In this document: piece after piece, positions 1 to 10,300 of the stretch
Layout: every line of letters starts with the position of its first letter
Numbering within the stretch: the stretch's first letter is position 1
DNA from: GH45 sp046704385
GTDB lineage: Bacteria > Bacteroidota > Bacteroidia > Bacteroidales > SZUA-534
Assembly: GCA_046704385.1 (NCBI GenBank)
Contig: JBJKSB010000076.1
Location: forward strand, 36,443 to 100,442
DNA length: 64,000 bases
Direction: 5' to 3'
Made by a program: the position numbers and the translations under genes
Notes under the pieces: model-generated
What the model was told of the DNA's origin: nothing
The model's database searches: none
The model's input: the letters and a program-made list of their open reading frames with translations, nothing else

Positions 1-70
1 CGAAGTTAACTCAATTAGTTTTGATTTTCTTCATTTGCGATAAAACGGGATAGCTCCGAGGAAATAAAAT

Positions 71-222
71 CCCTCTCTCCGGATAAATCGGGATCTCTCC
101 CGGGAGAGAACACAGTTTGCAAAGTCAGTTTGGAAACAAAATTTACAGGTTATTTACAACTCCCAAGAGATGTGTATTCCCCTTGGGAAATCTCTAGCCT
201 ATGGCTAGGGAAAAGGGGATAT
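71..222. repeat. Intergenic repeat element, copy 1
   Basis: This stretch shares its order of blocks with 31350-31530. Both begin with CCCTCTCT, carry a TCTCTCC/GGAGAGA palindrome (here a perfect 16-bp palindrome at 94-109), have about 60 unrelated bases, then a CCCTTGGGA block and a CTAGCC-N3-GGCTAG inverted repeat (194-208) followed by a G-rich end. It encodes nothing visible and lies just beyond the terminator of the large gene at 277-6873. A mobile or recombinogenic intergenic repeat is inferred from the two copies; no target-site duplication is clear. Confidence 0.6.
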
Positions 223-225
223 ATA

Positions 226-259
226 GTAAAAACAAAAAAGGGGCGCAACCAGCCCCTTT
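226..259 (-). terminator. Rho-independent terminator of the 2198-aa T9SS gene
   Basis: Read on the minus strand, an 8-bp perfect stem (AAAGGGGC / GCCCCTTT, at 252-259 and 237-244) with a 7-nt loop is followed by a T-rich tract (the A-run at 226-239 on the plus strand). It begins 17 bases past the stop codon at 277, the expected position for an intrinsic terminator. Confidence 0.8.
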
Positions 260-276
260 AGAATTCTATTAAAATA

Positions 277-3200
277 CTATTGTTTAACAATTTGATATAT
301 TCCGGCTTCATTACCTTTTATAATCCTTAAAATGTAAACTCCTTGTTTCCATTTATGAATATCAAGTCTGAAATCATCATCAACCTGGTTTTTGATAAAT
401 ATTCGCCTACCGTTTACATCAGTTACCTGAATATTAACTTTTCCAAACTGGTCAGGTAGATCAACCCAAATTTCTTTATCGCCAGGATTAGGATAAATAG
501 AAATTTTCCTATTCCAGGCATCATTAATTCTTGTGATTTTAGAAACAAATACTGTGTCGGTAAATTCACAGGTATTTGTTTGATTAATGGTAACCCAATA
601 ATTTCCATTATTATTAATGGTAATTGTTGATGAGGTGGCAGATGTGTTCCACAAATAACTCTCAGCATCCACATTTGGATCAAGGGTATATGGATAATCG
701 GAAACCTCAATGGTATCGAGCCCGTCAAAAAACTGAGGCCTTTCATAAACCGGTATGGTATACGATCCGGTATCCATATCCTGGCTTGCAATACGCACAT
801 AAAAATTGATAGGCAAATTACCTGAATTTGTAGTGTTTAAAAGATTTTTAAAATGGTAGGTCAGATTTGCGTCAGGTTTAAATCCGTTACTTAGTTCCAC
901 TGATTCATTAATTCGTGGCTGATTATCAAACTCATAACTAATTATAATATTTGTACCCGGGGCAAAAGCTTTTGATCCTGAATTCTTAATAATAATAACA
1001 GCTTCATCACCCGAAAATCCACCGCATCCCATTAAGGGGGCCACAAACTGACTGATGATCAATTTTTCGGGCAGGAAGTAAACATGAGTAACATCGGAAC
1101 CTGTGCAACCATGAACATTCGTGACTGTAACACTATAATCGCCGGTTGTGGTAACTTTTATAGTTTGCGAGGTTGCAGCTGTACTCCAAAGGTAAGAAGC
1201 AAAACCAGCACCTGCATCCAGAACTACACTATCGTTTGGCGATTCAATTTCTTCACCCAGTTCAATTTCAGGTGCAGCCCATGTATTTACCACTGTGTCT
1301 AAACTTGAGGTATTTCCATTAATATTACATGATACTAAAATTGTATATGAATTGGTATAGCTTAAATCGGCATTGGTACTAAAATCAATACCAATCACAG
1401 CACCAGGGGTAAAATTACTTACCAACGTATAGGTTTCATTAATTGCCGTACTATCATTAATTTTATATGAAATAGACATATCATCACCTGTTCGCAATGT
1501 ATCATTACCGGTATTTTGCAGTTTAAACGAAACCAATTCGGAAGCACTATGGAAACAACTATCCTTTAATCCTGAGATTTCAGTGATACTATAACCGGGA
1601 TTCATAAATAAAATATTGATTGTATCGGATGTATTACAGTTGTTAACGTCTGTAACTGTTACCACATAATTACCCGGAGTAGTAACTGTAATGGTTTGCG
1701 TGCTTGCCTGATTACTCCATAAATAGTCAGAAAAACCACTACCGGCATCCAGTAACACCGAATTTGCGTAAGTAATCGTATCATTACCTAATTCAACATG
1801 GTAAGCACCTATCCTAAAGGCTTTATCCATACTGTTATTGGTTGTATCAACTTCATTCGCCAACGACACACGACAAGTAAGATTATAATTTCCGGTATCT
1901 CTTATTACTATTGGTGTTGCAAAAGTATATGGTAAAACCGCTGCTTTGGTTAGATTATTTACGAGAACGATAGTCTCAGTAACCGGGTTGCCATCATAAT
2001 CATAGGTTGCATTTATGGTACTTCCTGCTTTTAAAGTATCATTGCTGTTTAGCTGGATATCCATTGTAACGTTGTTACTAACTGAGGTATCGCACTGATT
2101 CAGGTTTTGAACGGAGTTTACAGAAAGGTCGTAGGAATAAACCATTACAGTATCGGTGCTGATACATCCGTATGCATTTCTGATTTGAACCCAGTATTGT
2201 GACGTGTAATTCTTCTGTACTGCAAAATTATCGAGCTTGCTAGAGTTTTGCCAAAGATAAGTTGTATATCCTTTTGGAGCATTAAGAACCACCGTGTCAG
2301 GTTGTAAAGTATAAACATCTTTCATATTACTTACAGGGTGTGCCAGTTGATAAACTTTACTAGTCAAGGTATCATTATCATTAAAATGATCTTTACTCCA
2401 ATCGATATACAATTTAAAATTATAGCTATTACCCGCCACAAACCCAAAATTTTCATTTATAGTAACCTGTTTGGTCTGATCAGGAGATAAATCGAATGGC
2501 AGACTATAATAACTGGTAACAGGCGTACCCCCATCAACAATATAAATTACCTTAACGGACTCTCCTGTAGGTATAATATCAGGTCCGGTATTCCTTAGCG
2601 TAAAAATAATATTATTAATTTCACTAATATCACACTCAGGACCAGGCGATACCAATTCTTCAGCCGAAAGATCCATTGCCATTATCCGGACAGTATCTTT
2701 TGACGAAGGACAACCATTATAATCAGTAACTGAAACCCAGTATCGCGTACTGGCCTGATCGGTTATCTGGTAAGTCGATTGATGGGTATTATTCTGCCAG
2801 GTATAGGTATTAAAATTATCTCCGGCATCAAGTAAAATGGTATCAGCCCTTTGAGTAATAATTGTATCAGGCCCAATATCAACAACTTTTACACCCCAAA
2901 TATTGACGGTTTCGCTCAACGTATTGTCAGTTCGTGAAATATCATGTTCTGGATTAATGGCAACAGTAATATCGTAAGCACCCGGTGTTGACATGTCAAT
3001 ATCAGGTGTAAAAGTATAGACAAAACTGGCATTGGGTGCAAGGTCTACTGTAAGAGTAATATTTTCGTTATAAGTTACACCTGAAACAACTAAAGATGCA
3101 GGAATAACATAACCTATTGCATAAGTATTGTTCCCGCTGTTTTTAATGCTCACAGTCACCTGGTCACTTGATGAAGGGGTACATTTAGTTACCGGATTAT

Positions 3201-6200
3201 CAATAGATTCCAGAATCCAGTTATCAGACACTATCAAAACAGAATCAGATGCAGTACCACAACCTTGTGAGCTGGTTACCGTAACTGAATAGGTATCAGT
3301 CAAATTATCAGGTATAGCCAATGTTTGTGTTATTGCGGTAGTATTCCACGAATAACCACTAAATCCTGCTCCGGCATCAAGCGTTATAGTATCAGCCTGG
3401 AGGGTGAAAATGCTATCATGGCCTAAGTCAACCTCAGGCATTGGGTAAATTGATACCGCCTGAGTGGCCGTATCATTTGAGTAATCTAAATCAACATCAA
3501 CCACAGTAAAGGCCGACAAGTTATAAACGCCGGCTACTCCAAAGGTGGGTTGCTGGGTAAATAAATAATCGACTGTACCTCCTGGAGCCAGTGGTGAGGA
3601 CAAAGTAACCGACTCAATGACCTCTGTTGGGTTTTCACTTTCATCGGTCTTATATCCTACCGAAATGGTAGTATCCTGGGGTAATGTATAAGTTGATGAA
3701 TGGTTTTCTATTGTGACACTGAGTGCCTGGCTCTGGCTGTCAAGGCAACCATCAGATATGCCTGAAATCTGGGAAATTCCTACATCAACCTGGGACTTAA
3801 TAATATATAAAGAATCCTGCACAAAACATCCTGAGTCATTTTCTACTGTAATTTTAAATTTTAATGAATCAACACCTGGTGGATATGGAGGAACATCAAA
3901 GGTTCGTTGGTCTGCTCCTGTACTATCTTTTTGAACATAATACCAGTTGTAATGAGTAAAATCTGCACCGCCCACAGAGTGTACTCCTCCATCAAGCGTA
4001 ACTGATGATGCATCCAGGGTTCCAATGTTGGGTCCCAAATTATAATAAGGTTCTCCTTTCACATAAACCGAATCAACCAGGGTATCATTATAAACACCCG
4101 CAACATAAAATGCAGTATCTCCCGGAACTATGGTATTTGCCACCAAATGGTACCATTTTTTATTAAACATATCAGCTGTACTGCTGAAAGTAAAGTTTTC
4201 AGTTCCACCTGTTGCAATGGTAGAGGTAGTATGAAATGTATCAATTAAGGTCTTGGTACCATTAATCACCACTTTTGTAATGAGTGGGTCGGCAGGTTTA
4301 ATATCCCTGATACCATAATTTTTAATGGACACGGTAATCTGCTGTGTTTTGCTCAAACTACAACTCGAAGCCGGAGTTATCAAAGCAGTGACACCTGCAT
4401 CAACAGGAGCTTCATAAAGCTTGAAGTCGTCAACAGCAAAACCTTCAGAAACAATACTGCTGTTCGATTGGAATAAAAGCCTGAATTTTACATTTGGTTG
4501 ATTAGCCACGGCACCCGGCAGTATTTGCCTGACCTTGAACCATTGATTTGAAACCGAATCCCAACCCTCATGTCCAAAAGCTTCAATATTGCTATTATTA
4601 TACCAGTTCCAAAAATAAGTACCTTCGGTGGGGACTAATGTCCAAGTATTACCACCGTCAATTGAATAATAAACAGCCAGCCCATCATGATCTATTTCAG
4701 CGGCTGTTCTAAGCATAAACTCTATAATTGGCTTCATAATCCCGGTAAAATCAAAGCAGGGGCTTTCAATATAAGAGGTATCATTATTCGGATAATTACC
4801 GTTTAAATTCGTAACCCAACATTTTGTACCGGAATAAGCATGATTAAGTTGGGTTCCGGAAGGTACACCGCAAGCCCATGTATTAGATTTATCTCCAACT
4901 AACCAATATCCGTTATTGGCTTCAAAATTCTCATAATAAGGAAGTGTATCGGTTGGTGTAGCAAAAATGGTTGTATCCAGTAAATTATTCCGGATATCTT
5001 CATCTGTGCCCAAATCAGTCTTTACCAAAAGGCGATGGTAACCCGGCGAAGAAACATCTATTTGCTGTGTAAAGGTAAAATCGGTAGTTCCACTTTGAGG
5101 AATAGATACACGAACCGTATCTGTTACCCAGGTAGAACCATTATCTAATGAAAATTTAACAGGTAAAGCATCACTGGTGGGATCATAACCAAAGTTTTTG
5201 ACAGTAACTGTTAAATTTTCGGGCCCCACATGGCCACACCCACTTAATGGGGTTATTAAATCAGAAACACCTATATCGCTGTTCACATAGGTTCCGGTTA
5301 TGGCAAAATTATCGATATTCCAACCTGATAAGGCCTGTGAAATACCGGTAGGCCCCAAAGTAAAACGAATGGTAACACTGGGGTTTCTGTCAAGCAAATT
5401 TGATAAACTTAGCTGCTGGAATTTCCACTCGTATTCAGCAATCAACGCATTGTTAAACCACGCTCTTTTCCATGTTACACCACCGTCAAGGCTATAATCA
5501 ATTCCGGCCGTATCGCCATAACTTTTATTCAGCCATCGATAAAATTGAATATTTAAATCTTTATAATAGGTACAATTAAATGTTGGGGTAATGGCTTGAT
5601 ACTGGTCAGCAGTTAAGCCAAGTTCATAATCTCCTTCATGGGTGTTCAAACCGGTTATATCAGTTCCCAAAATTTTTACACCACTCTTTGCATAATCGGG
5701 GTCAGGGTACTGCCATTCGCCACCCTTACCCTGGGCTGTATCAATTTGAAATTCAGGAATTAAAGTCCATGATTTATCCGATTCAAAATCATCATAAAAT
5801 ACAGATTCATTAATTTTTCGGTATCCATTGGGGCTTAAATCGGATAGCGGAAAGTAAGTACCATTTATTTTAATATTATTGGCTTCAATTTTTGCATCAA
5901 CTTTAACATCTTTGAATTCATGGTTGTTATCAACAGGAATATCAAAGGTAACCCAAACATAAGAGTTACCGAATGGCAATTCATAATTTATATTGTTGAA
6001 AATAGCTTTACCACCAACAAAACTGGCAGCTGTTCCAATCTGGTTAGTGCTTGTAAAATATTCAGTTGTGGTGTGAAAAAGTTTTACCCCATTTGCAGAA
6101 ACCACATCCGCAGCTTTCTCAAGACCTGTTACTACCAGGCTATCCAGAATTAAAGCGCCATCGTTCCCCTGCACAGGAAAACGCAAGCGTAAAATCGGAT

Positions 6201-6873
6201 TATTAATTGATCCCGATGGTATGATATCGAGATTTGGTTGGGTGGCATATACTTTATCTATATACTTGGTAACCGTATCGGTTTCAACCATTTGAATATC
6301 ATCAATACAGGTGCCAAATCCATATGTAGTGTTAATTCCCTTGAAACCCAGCTGTACTTTTTTATATTTTTTGTTCGTAATACTATCAGGAATCGGAATT
6401 GAATCGAAGACCCAACCCTGAGTGGAATCACTCAACACTTTCAGAAGATACCAAATATTACCTTCCTCAGGAGTACGGTAATATATATTAAGTTTAAAAT
6501 TATCTGAGGGCTGGCCCGGAAACCCACCAGGTTCCTGCGCATACCAAAATTTAAGTTCAGGTTTTTGGGCAAATTCAAAACTAAATTCCGGTGATATCAG
6601 ATATCTTTCCTGTACTGAATAGGATTGAACATAAAAACGGGCATTATAACTACCTGAATGCGCTGATGAAGGAAAGGGTCCGTCACCGCCTGTTGCAAAG
6701 GCCCCTCCATCAAAAAAATCCCAGTTTACGATTCCAACTGAATCCTGGGTCCAACCCGCCGGAAAGCTACCGCCATTTTCAAATCCTTCCTGCAAAAATA
6801 CAGTTTGAGCTGCTATATTTCCAAGCAGAAAGACTGAAAGAATTGGTAATACAATTTTTCTTAATTTATTCAT
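277..6873 (-). CDS. Giant secreted multi-domain protein with type A T9SS sorting domain
   Basis: This 2198-residue protein has a signal peptide (about residues 1-22, ending in an AAQ-type site) and is predicted to be exported, then moved across the outer membrane by the type IX system. The N-terminal third has at least three jelly-roll/MAM-like modules, each starting with a Phe-Glu-containing strand such as EGFENGG, DDFESDK or ENFEANN. The rest alternates CARDB-like adhesive modules with about seven copies of a short Ig-like unit whose signature is LG-D-(T/S)-I ... LDAG-GF--Y-W. The C-terminus (about 2125-2198) has the YPNP motif and GVYILRI strand of a type A (Por secretion) sorting domain. 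A cell-surface adhesin or matrix protein is inferred; the ligand is unknown. It is transcribed alone, divergently from the PKD giant, and ends in an intrinsic terminator. Confidence 0.85.
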   Translation of the reverse strand: MNKLRKIVLPILSVFLLGNIAAQTVFLQEGFENGGSFPAGWTQDSVGIVNWDFFDGGAFATGGDGPFPSSAHSGSYNARFYVQSYSVQERYLISPEFSFEFAQKPELKFWYAQEPGGFPGQPSDNFKLNIYYRTPEEGNIWYLLKVLSDSTQGWVFDSIPIPDSITNKKYKKVQLGFKGINTTYGFGTCIDDIQMVETDTVTKYIDKVYATQPNLDIIPSGSINNPILRLRFPVQGNDGALILDSLVVTGLEKAADVVSANGVKLFHTTTEYFTSTNQIGTAASFVGGKAIFNNINYELPFGNSYVWVTFDIPVDNNHEFKDVKVDAKIEANNIKINGTYFPLSDLSPNGYRKINESVFYDDFESDKSWTLIPEFQIDTAQGKGGEWQYPDPDYAKSGVKILGTDITGLNTHEGDYELGLTADQYQAITPTFNCTYYKDLNIQFYRWLNKSYGDTAGIDYSLDGGVTWKRAWFNNALIAEYEWKFQQLSLSNLLDRNPSVTIRFTLGPTGISQALSGWNIDNFAITGTYVNSDIGVSDLITPLSGCGHVGPENLTVTVKNFGYDPTSDALPVKFSLDNGSTWVTDTVRVSIPQSGTTDFTFTQQIDVSSPGYHRLLVKTDLGTDEDIRNNLLDTTIFATPTDTLPYYENFEANNGYWLVGDKSNTWACGVPSGTQLNHAYSGTKCWVTNLNGNYPNNDTSYIESPCFDFTGIMKPIIEFMLRTAAEIDHDGLAVYYSIDGGNTWTLVPTEGTYFWNWYNNSNIEAFGHEGWDSVSNQWFKVRQILPGAVANQPNVKFRLLFQSNSSIVSEGFAVDDFKLYEAPVDAGVTALITPASSCSLSKTQQITVSIKNYGIRDIKPADPLITKVVINGTKTLIDTFHTTSTIATGGTENFTFSSTADMFNKKWYHLVANTIVPGDTAFYVAGVYNDTLVDSVYVKGEPYYNLGPNIGTLDASSVTLDGGVHSVGGADFTHYNWYYVQKDSTGADQRTFDVPPYPPGVDSLKFKITVENDSGCFVQDSLYIIKSQVDVGISQISGISDGCLDSQSQALSVTIENHSSTYTLPQDTTISVGYKTDESENPTEVIESVTLSSPLAPGGTVDYLFTQQPTFGVAGVYNLSAFTVVDVDLDYSNDTATQAVSIYPMPEVDLGHDSIFTLQADTITLDAGAGFSGYSWNTTAITQTLAIPDNLTDTYSVTVTSSQGCGTASDSVLIVSDNWILESIDNPVTKCTPSSSDQVTVSIKNSGNNTYAIGYVIPASLVVSGVTYNENITLTVDLAPNASFVYTFTPDIDMSTPGAYDITVAINPEHDISRTDNTLSETVNIWGVKVVDIGPDTIITQRADTILLDAGDNFNTYTWQNNTHQSTYQITDQASTRYWVSVTDYNGCPSSKDTVRIMAMDLSAEELVSPGPECDISEINNIIFTLRNTGPDIIPTGESVKVIYIVDGGTPVTSYYSLPFDLSPDQTKQVTINENFGFVAGNSYNFKLYIDWSKDHFNDNDTLTSKVYQLAHPVSNMKDVYTLQPDTVVLNAPKGYTTYLWQNSSKLDNFAVQKNYTSQYWVQIRNAYGCISTDTVMVYSYDLSVNSVQNLNQCDTSVSNNVTMDIQLNSNDTLKAGSTINATYDYDGNPVTETIVLVNNLTKAAVLPYTFATPIVIRDTGNYNLTCRVSLANEVDTTNNSMDKAFRIGAYHVELGNDTITYANSVLLDAGSGFSDYLWSNQASTQTITVTTPGNYVVTVTDVNNCNTSDTINILFMNPGYSITEISGLKDSCFHSASELVSFKLQNTGNDTLRTGDDMSISYKINDSTAINETYTLVSNFTPGAVIGIDFSTNADLSYTNSYTILVSCNINGNTSSLDTVVNTWAAPEIELGEEIESPNDSVVLDAGAGFASYLWSTAATSQTIKVTTTGDYSVTVTNVHGCTGSDVTHVYFLPEKLIISQFVAPLMGCGGFSGDEAVIIIKNSGSKAFAPGTNIIISYEFDNQPRINESVELSNGFKPDANLTYHFKNLLNTTNSGNLPINFYVRIASQDMDTGSYTIPVYERPQFFDGLDTIEVSDYPYTLDPNVDAESYLWNTSATSSTITINNNGNYWVTINQTNTCEFTDTVFVSKITRINDAWNRKISIYPNPGDKEIWVDLPDQFGKVNIQVTDVNGRRIFIKNQVDDDFRLDIHKWKQGVYILRIIKGNEAGIYQIVKQ

Positions 6874-7395
6874 ATTTGGGCACTTTTTTAATCTTTTACG
6901 TTAACGGATATATCGTCAATTTATCAAATTTACGAAACTTACAACTTAAATGTTTAGATTATTTATCAAATATAAATTTTGGTCTTTGTTCAGCATGTTT
7001 TCCTTTATAAAAGAAATTTATCTATTCATTTAACGTAACCTATTATTGCTAAAAAACAAAATACCTAAAAATTGCTTTAGTTTAAGAATTTGGTATCTTA
7101 GTATTGCGAATTTTAACAGCTGAACTAGGAAAATTCTACCGTGATATAATGATCGGATTTTATTTGAACGGAATAAATGAAGGGATAAATCAACAGGATT
7201 AGTTGATCAATATCTGTTTTTTTTATGATGTAGTCCTTTAAAGAACTATATCCTTATGAAAGGATTTTACGTACAAAACTGATGAACGGAATTGAACAAT
7301 TGGACTTTTTTACACGGGAAATAAAAATAGTTCAGTATGTTAAAATGCCTTTGGGGAAAGGCATTTGAGACTTTGAAAATTTTAACTTGAACGGG
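6874..7395. other. Divergent intergenic region between the two giant surface-protein genes
   Basis: About 520 AT-rich bases with no credible ORF. On the minus strand a TAAATTTG box (6925-6932) fits the Bacteroidota -7 consensus TAnnTTTG and would give a leader of roughly 45 bases to the gene at 6873, but no good -33 TTG stands at the right distance. No consensus promoter was found for the plus-strand gene. The only strong structure is the hairpin at 7343-7366. Confidence 0.6.
7343..7366 (+). promoter_or_regulatory. Perfect 10-bp hairpin in the leader of the PKD adhesin gene
   Basis: AAATGCCTTT (7343-7352) and AAAGGCATTT (7357-7366) form a perfect 10-bp stem around a GGGG loop, 29 bases before the ATG at 7396. 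No T-tract follows, so it does not look like a terminator. A role in mRNA stability, translation control or protein binding is inference only. Confidence 0.5.
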
Positions 7396-10300
7396 ATGAG
7401 GAAGTATTTTATTATACTGGCAATTCTCCAATTAACATCATTTTATGTTGTTGCACAAACAGATAATGATTTTTGGTTTGTAGTGCCTGAAGTTACATGG
7501 CAACATGTGGATAACGAACAAACACTGTTGCATTTTTCAGCCACAGGGGCAGATGCAACCGTGACTATTGATATGCCCAAAGATTCACTATTTATTAAAA
7601 CAAAGTTTACAATCCCGGCTAACGGGACAAAACTTGTGGATTTAACCTGGTATATCCGTTCTGGTTTGGGTGCCGCTCCGTATGATATTTTAACAACTGC
7701 ACCAACCGGCACACATAACGATAATAATATTTTAGAAAGCGGGTTACCCGGAAATGAAGGTAAAGTTGAAAACAGGGGTATCCATATATCCTCCACTGCT
7801 TTAATCACCGTATATCTGGAACGTAATGCCACTAACAACCCCGATATCTGGGCTCTTAAAGGTAAAAATTCTTTAGGAACCAATTTTTATGTTCCCTCAC
7901 AAAACTTTTGGAATAATCATACATTTAATGCAAGTACCGGACCTGAAGCCTTAAATGCCATTGATATTGTTGCCACTGAGGATACAAAGATATATTTTAC
8001 CGCTCCGGCTGCAGTTAAAAATTTAGGAACTTCCAGTCCTGCTGGGGGTATTACCTTGTTAAAAGGACAATCCATTTCACTGGTTGCTTCGGATGAGGCA
8101 TTTGGTAAACACCTGGGTGGAACACATATTTGGTCTACAGGGAAAATTGCAGTACAATGGAAAGATGATTCTGTAAACTCTATGGAAGGAGGTACAACAA
8201 ATTCAGGATGTTACGATTTGATGGGTGACCAAATAATTCCAACTAAATTGGCAGGTGATGAATATATTGTAATGCGTGGGGAATTGAACGACAACCGTGA
8301 ATACGTATTTGTGATGTCTTTATCTGATGGTACCCAGGTGGACTTGTCTGATCCCGACGGTTATGCCCCTGACAGTATTATTTTAGGGCCGCCCGGTTCC
8401 ATTTCCAGGATCCTGATAAACAATAATGTAGGACCTGTAAATGACCCTGTTCCTGCCAACCCCAGTCATTATATTGACGCACTGCATTTAAAATCACACA
8501 ACGGTGAGCCTTTTATTGTTTACCATGTTACTGGTTTTGGATGTGAAATGGGGGCTGCAATTTTACCTACAATAAAAGGTTGTACGGGTTCAACCGAAGT
8601 TAGTTTTCAAAGATCAACCGGTAATACCAGCAACTGTGCAAATGGTGAGAGCTTTTTTCTGAATATAATGTGCAAAGCAGCTCATATAAGTAATTTCATT
8701 ATTAACATAAGTGGTATGGATTATAACATACCTTCAAGCTGGTTTACTGCAATCCCTGGAACAGGCTGGTATTATCTTGACAAAAGCCATAATGACTTTA
8801 CATGTGCCAATGGCCTTATTCCCATGATACCATTAAATCAGGTTACAAAGGTCAGGAATACTTCGGGATTATTCCATTTGGGTTTAATTAATGGTGGTTC
8901 ATCCTCAGGCTGTCGTTATGGTTATTTCTCAGACTTTTCTGATAATTTTGGTTCGGCCTATATTGCATCTTCAGGTTTTGATTTTATGACCTATTGTTAC
9001 GGCGACACCATTCAATTGCAGTCATCCGGAGGTATAAGTTACGGCTGGGAATATACCAGTTTACCATTAATCACCGGAACGTTTGTCGATTCCCAAAATA
9101 TAAGTACTACACGTATTGCACCTCCCCCTGGATATCACACCTATACAGTAACAATTAATAGAACTTGCTATTTGGGAAGCGATGCTGATACCACCATAAC
9201 TGTGGCAGTGAACGGATATCCTGAAATTACTGCCGCTTTTGATACTACACAAATTGGTCCTGATTGCTGTAGTCCGTATTATATGAAGTATATAAATCAA
9301 TCGGTTGGGGCCAATAAATATGAATGGACATTTGAAAGACTTACAGACACGCTTTACAATAGCATTAAAGATCCCGAGGTTATTTATTTTTCGAATAAAA
9401 ACTATACCACCAAATATGTTAAAACATCCTTAAAAGTCTCCTATTCAAAAAATTGCCCTGATTCTACCAGTAAAATCATTCCAATTAAACCGGAAATAAC
9501 TGCGTATGGATCAAAAGGTGCAAAATCGGGTTGCCAACAGGATATAACTAAAGATTATACTATTGACACTGTAGGTTCAGGGCCTATTACCAGCGTTTAT
9601 TGGAGCTGGGGTGACGGTGATACGGAAGAAATTAAAGCATCAAATTTGGTAGGGGCATCTCCATTTACATTCACTCACACCTTTGAAAACCTGCATAATT
9701 ATGATACAACCTATTTTGTGACTTTGGTGTTCATTGACAGTGTACACGATTGCCGCGATACCTTGACCCCACCTTATATGGACACCGTTTATGTAGCCGG
9801 AGTAGCCAGGGCAAAATTCACCCTTGACGACGATGATGGCTGTTCACCCTTTTTAGTGAATTTTGAAAATCATTCCAACGGCGATGTAACTTATGCCTGG
9901 GATTTTGGCGATGGCGGACCACTATCAACATCCGGAAATGACACCAGTATTACCTATACAAATACAACCACGTTGCCTAAAGATTATTATATTAATTTAA
10001 CCATAACAAAAACTACTTTAAGTGGGTTCTGCTACGATACCTACCTTGATACGGTGACCGTTTACCCGCAATTTTCCACCACCATATCTCCCCCCGGTCC
10101 GCTTCAGGACTGCGATCCTTTAACAGTTGATTTTTCACAAACCACTACCCCAGCTGTACCTAATTTACAGTATGAATGGAATTTTGGAAACGGAGCTACC
10201 TCAGGGAATCCCGACCCAACTCCAAAAACTTATTCGCACACCTTGGGTACAGATCAAAACTATCAGGTTACTCTGATTACAACGAGTGCATATAATTGTA

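Noticed and set aside
6591..7010. 139-aa plus-strand ORF over the 5' end of the T9SS giant
   Set aside because: It is antisense to a well-supported signal peptide and domain, has no family features and extends into the promoter region.
7387..7395. TTG start for the PKD giant
   Set aside because: The ATG at 7396 gives the same signal peptide without the three extra residues.
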